64,000 nt of DNA from Solobacterium sp. UBA3691 (GTDB taxonomy: Bacteria; Bacillota_I; Bacilli_A; Erysipelotrichales; Erysipelotrichaceae). A model generated the notes under the pieces. The model worked only from the letters and a program-made list of their open reading frames with translations. It made no database searches and was not told the origin of the DNA. Below are positions 61,218 through 64,000 of the stretch, piece after piece. Numbering within the stretch: position 1 is the first letter of the stretch; every line of letters starts with the position of its first letter. The DNA lies in the NCBI GenBank assembly GCA_002372175.1, contig DFIS01000076.1, forward strand, positions 72,654 to 136,653, in the 5' to 3' direction. The position numbers were made by a program, and so were the translations under genes.

Positions 61218-62719
61218 GTGTCTTCCTTTTTTGATACTCTGATGCCGCTGGATACGATCGCATTCTCAGGACAGACAAGAACGCACAGATGGCATCCTAC
61301 GCACTTTTTCGGATCAAGCACCGGTTTTCTCTGTTTATTCAGTTTCAACGCCTGATGACCGCCGTCTGAACATGAGATCGTACATCTGCCGCAACCGATA
61401 CACCGATGATGCAGAAAACGAGGATAGATGATCGTATCTCTTTCCAGCACATCTGTTGTCTCGCTGATACTCTCAAGGGCAATACCGACAGCTTCCTTTA
61501 CACTGCTAAAGCTTTTTTCCGCAAGATAGTAATTCAATCCTTCTTTCAGATCATCAATGATACGGTATCCATACTGCATGACAGCTGTTGTGATCTGCAC
61601 TGTTTCAGCGCCAAGCAGGATAAACTCCAGAGCATCCGACCAGTCTTCGATACCGCCCATAGCGGAGATCTTCATGTTTTTCAGCAGCGGATCATGACCC
61701 ATTTCCGCAATAAAGCGAAGGGCGATCGGTTTTACAGCATTGCCGCTGTAGCCGCCGACAGCAGACATGCCATGTACCGCCGGAGCCGAGACATATGTAT
61801 GCGGATTAACATCGATAATACTCTTGATCGTATTGATTGCGGCTACGCCGTCTGCACCGCCGCGTACAGCTGCTTCTGCGGCCTCTGACATATATGCCAC
61901 ATTCGGTGTAAGCTTGGCCAGGATCGGTATCTGTGTGCCCCTTCTCGCGGCTCTGGTAAACCGTTCCACAAGTTCCGGCACCTGACCGATATCTGAGCCA
62001 AGACCGCCGTCAGCCATATTCGGGCAGGAGAAATTCAGCTCCACAGCATCGGCACCGTTTTCTTCACAGAGTCTTGCCAGTGATTCCCATTCCGCATCAT
62101 CCTTGCCCATAATGGAAGCCAGAATGATCTTGTTCGGGTAATCTGCCTTCAGTCTGCGGAATACCTCCATATTCTCTTCAACACTGTGATCAGAGAGCTG
62201 TTCTATATTCTTAAAGCCAATGATCGTACCGGTATCACCGGTAATTGCCGAGAACCTCGGAGAAGCCTCATGTATATCAAACGAGCATATCGTCTTAAAG
62301 GCTGCCCCTGCCCATCCTGCCTCAAAAGCACGTGCACACATATCATATGTACTGGCAACAACAGATGATGACAGCAGGAAAGGATTCTCCATCGGTATCC
62401 CGCAGAGATCCGTACGCAGTCTTTCTTCATCTGCAGGAAGTGCTGTTTCAAGATCTTTCTTCACTTCACTGCGCAGTTTATCCAGAATTGCTCTGATCGG
62501 CACCTGTCCGTGTCTGACGCATGCCTGTTCACACCGTCCGTCACAGCCTGCACAGACATCGGTATCCGGCAGTCTTGCGGCTGCCCCTTTTTCATTATCA
62601 AACCAGATACTGCGAAGCAGGGATGCCGGATCAAGCTTCTCACACGCTGCTGTACACGGTGCATCGGCACACAGTGCACACTTCAGCATGTCTTTTCTGT
62701 AGATCTTCTTCTCATACAT
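61205..62719 (-). CDS. PreA-like Fe-S dihydroorotate dehydrogenase-fold enzyme with N-terminal cysteine-rich domain
   Basis: 504 residues. The N-terminal region (about 1-95) holds two Cys groups (CALCADAPCTAAC and CAGCDGRCEQAC), like the Fe-S part of dihydropyrimidine dehydrogenase. The FMN-binding TIM barrel spans about 105-410 (MENPFLLSSSVVAS, VELNFSCPNMADGG, GGIEDWSDALEFILLGA). Two C-terminal [4Fe-4S] motifs are CIGCGRCTISC and CVGCHLCVLVC. It resembles PreA, which with PreT reduces uracil or thymine. PreT is absent here, so the electron partner is unknown. The start at 62719 follows GAGGAG; the in-frame ATG at 62782 is rejected. Confidence 0.88.
   Translation of the reverse strand: MYEKKIYRKDMLKCALCADAPCTAACEKLDPASLLRSIWFDNEKGAAARLPDTDVCAGCDGRCEQACVRHGQVPIRAILDKLRSEVKKDLETALPADEERLRTDLCGIPMENPFLLSSSVVASTYDMCARAFEAGWAGAAFKTICSFDIHEASPRFSAITGDTGTIIGFKNIEQLSDHSVEENMEVFRRLKADYPNKIILASIMGKDDAEWESLARLCEENGADAVELNFSCPNMADGGLGSDIGQVPELVERFTRAARRGTQIPILAKLTPNVAYMSEAAEAAVRGGADGVAAINTIKSIIDVNPHTYVSAPAVHGMSAVGGYSGNAVKPIALRFIAEMGHDPLLKNMKISAMGGIEDWSDALEFILLGAETVQITTAVMQYGYRIIDDLKEGLNYYLAEKSFSSVKEAVGIALESISETTDVLERDTIIYPRFLHHRCIGCGRCTISCSDGGHQALKLNKQRKPVLDPKKCVGCHLCVLVCPENAIVSSGIRVSKKEDTQAS
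61207..61232 (+). terminator. Terminator of the DUF1836 gene inside the PreA-like gene end
   Basis: AGGAAG (61207-61212) pairs with CTTCCT (61222-61227), followed by TTTTT. It lies within the antisense end of the PreA-like coding region. Confidence 0.75.
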
Positions 62720-62732
62720 GATATCTGTCTCC

Positions 62733-63299
62733 TCAGGACTCTTTTTCCTCTTCCAGATAACGCAGATAATTCTGATAGGCATCTTCCCCGTATTGCGTAA
62801 TATGATCAGTATCAGCGTTATACCTGGTCATGATCAGCTTCATCTCGTCTTCGGTATAACTGTCAAATGCGATCCTGCCCGTCTTCTCTTCGGCACAGCT
62901 CAGCATATTCAGCACAGCGATCTCCATGTTCATGAACGGATCATCTTTCAGCAGTTTCCATACCAGCCGTATATCTTCAGGATCCTTACTGCTGAGCCTG
63001 TGATCACTCTCAATTCTGAGTTTTGCATAGTCAGTGAGTCCTCTGTCGCAGGCAAAATTCACCGCTTCCAGGCCTACTCTGCCGAAGATCTGCGCATACC
63101 CCGTCGAACTGTCCTTCTTGTTAAAAACATTCACGGAAACAGCCGCATCTGCCGCAATATCCATGATATCCATCCCTGTCATCTCCATGTACAGGATAGC
63201 CTTGATAAAAGCCGCCGGTATATGATATCTCTCTGCCAGAGTATCCACCCAGCCCTTGTAATTCAAAAGAATCTCTTCGGTCTTTTCCTTTGTATACAT
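62733..63299 (-). CDS. Predicted lysozyme-like-fold protein without signal peptide
   Basis: About 188 residues. The helical pattern resembles lysozyme/SLT folds: YHIPAAFIKAILYMEMTG with a candidate catalytic Glu, KKDSSTGYAQIFG, then FMNMEIAVLNMLSCAEEKTG and RYNADTDHITQYGEDAYQNY near the end. No signal peptide or TM is seen, so a role in the cytoplasm or release with phage-like lysis is unclear. The start is ATG 63299 or 63308; neither has a good ribosome site. It is 13 nt upstream of the PreA-like gene and probably co-transcribed. Confidence 0.6.
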   Translation of the reverse strand: MYTKEKTEEILLNYKGWVDTLAERYHIPAAFIKAILYMEMTGMDIMDIAADAAVSVNVFNKKDSSTGYAQIFGRVGLEAVNFACDRGLTDYAKLRIESDHRLSSKDPEDIRLVWKLLKDDPFMNMEIAVLNMLSCAEEKTGRIAFDSYTEDEMKLIMTRYNADTDHITQYGEDAYQNYLRYLEEEKES

Positions 63300-63333
63300 T
63301 TTTATCATGATAATTTAGCTCTTTTCTGTTTAT

Positions 63334-63342
63334 ATCATACCA
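63334..63342 (-). promoter_or_regulatory. Extended -10 promoter of the lysozyme-like gene
   Basis: On the - strand, TG-G-TATGAT (63342-63334) lies about 25-35 nt before the start codons. No clear -35. Confidence 0.45.
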
Positions 63343-63371
63343 TACTCATGTATCACTTCCTGCATGTGTAT

Positions 63372-63409
63372 AAATACAAAATGAGACTCCGCAGATGAAG
63401 TCTCATTTT
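63372..63409 (-). terminator. Terminator of guaB
   Basis: On the - strand, AAAATGAGACT pairs with AGTCTCATTTT around a 10-nt loop, followed by GTATTTA. The A/T flanks also allow use on the + strand. Confidence 0.8.
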
Positions 63410-63429
63410 GCTGAATACAATTGTATATA

Positions 63430-64000
63430 CTATCTTTCGCTGTTCTGATCCTGATTCTTGACGATGACATCATGCGCACCGCCTTCAACGATCGAAGTTG
63501 AACTGACAAGCGTCAGCTTTGCCTTATCCTGGAATTCCGGGATCGTAAGCGCACCGCAGTTGCACATTGTGGATTTGATCTTATAGATCGTCGCTGCTAC
63601 ATTATCCTTTAATGTTCCGGCATACGGCACATAGGAGTCGACACCCTCTTCAAAGGACAGCTTACTGCTTCCGCCGAGATCATATCTCTGCCAGTTTCTT
63701 GCGCGGTTGGAACCTTCACCCCAGTATTCCTTGACATAGGAACCATTGATCATCAGTTTAGCACCAGGTGCTTCTTCAAATCTGGAGAAATATCTGCCTA
63801 ACATGACAAAGTCAGAACCCATCGCAAGCGCTAAAGCCATGTGATAATCATAGACGATGCCGCCGTCACTGCAGATCGGGATATAGACACCGTGTTTCTT
63901 ATAATACTCATCACGGGCTTTGGCAACTTCGATCACAGCTGTCGCCTGACCTCTGCCGATACCCTTTGTCTCTCTGGTAATGCAGATGGAACCGCCGCCG
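63430..64000 (-). CDS. guaB: IMP dehydrogenase, C-terminal part (runs off the window)
   Basis: The last 190 codons of an IMPDH/GMP-reductase-family gene, read from the right edge. GGGSICITRETKGIGRG contains the catalytic Cys loop; this form is typical of a group of IMPDHs in which the loop is SICITRE. IPICSDGGIVYDYHMALALAMG and GSDFVMLGRYFSR bind IMP phosphate. YWGEGSNRARNWQRY is the flap with its Arg-Tyr pair, and NCGALTIPEFQ is near the end. It makes XMP from IMP with NAD. The start, and any CBS domains, lie beyond 64000. Confidence 0.93.
   Translation of the reverse strand, partial: GGGSICITRETKGIGRGQATAVIEVAKARDEYYKKHGVYIPICSDGGIVYDYHMALALAMGSDFVMLGRYFSRFEEAPGAKLMINGSYVKEYWGEGSNRARNWQRYDLGGSSKLSFEEGVDSYVPYAGTLKDNVAATIYKIKSTMCNCGALTIPEFQDKAKLTLVSSTSIVEGGAHDVIVKNQDQNSER

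Overview
The window is a gene-dense stretch of chromosome from a Bacillota (Firmicutes) bacterium of moderate GC, somewhat under 50% by eye. The best inference is a member of the Erysipelotrichia. Support comes from a T-box ahead of alaS, ComK-type competence genes, the IreB and DUF1292 pair, ftsY next to ylxM, tandem FemAB aminoacyltransferases and a shortened SMC. No database search was possible, so the taxon is inferred. No prophage, insertion sequence, CRISPR array or rRNA was seen. One tRNA (Gln, CUG) is present.

Left third (1-34.4 kb), mostly + strand: flavodoxin; two FemAB peptidoglycan-bridge enzymes; gltX on the opposite strand; a GH43-type surface lipoprotein; tRNA-Gln. A tight operon follows (rdgB, membrane protein, trmL, small membrane protein, comK, Spx-like protein, mnmA, recD2). 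Then come T-box-controlled alaS; ireB, a DUF1292 gene, mltG and a Nudix gene; greA; comEA and comEC; holA, serine dehydratase, a deoxyinosine-type DNA glycosylase, a U32 peptidase and mscL; smc, ftsY, ylxM, ackA and nrnA; hup; and a membrane-anchored ComEC-like metallo-hydrolase. DNA uptake (comEA, comEC), its likely regulator (comK) and DNA repair genes are interleaved with housekeeping genes.

Middle (34.4-49.8 kb), - strand: a 640-base non-coding region rich in short repeats; a large zinc-ribbon/TPR-like membrane protein; then one long operon reading nusB, xseA, xseB, ispA, dxs, recN, dinB, xerD, deoB. A three-gene carbohydrate-type operon (PfkB kinase, DUF2804, Gfo/Idh/MocA oxidoreductase) has a palindromic operator candidate in its leader.

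Right part (49.8-64 kb): a flavinylated flavocytochrome-type reductase, an UlaG-like metallo-hydrolase, ruvX, an esterase, an 1117-residue MscS channel carrying two extracytoplasmic sensor regions, an ABCG-like exporter pair, a hemolysin III protein with two operator-like repeats in its promoter, a DUF1836 regulator, a PreA-like Fe-S enzyme, a lysozyme-like protein and the 3' part of guaB.

Two genome-wide habits stand out. Many promoters are extended -10 elements (TGN before TATAAT). In several genes the -10 lies 6-7 nt before the ATG with no usable Shine-Dalgarno, which implies leaderless mRNAs. The most unusual protein is the dual-sensor MscS channel.
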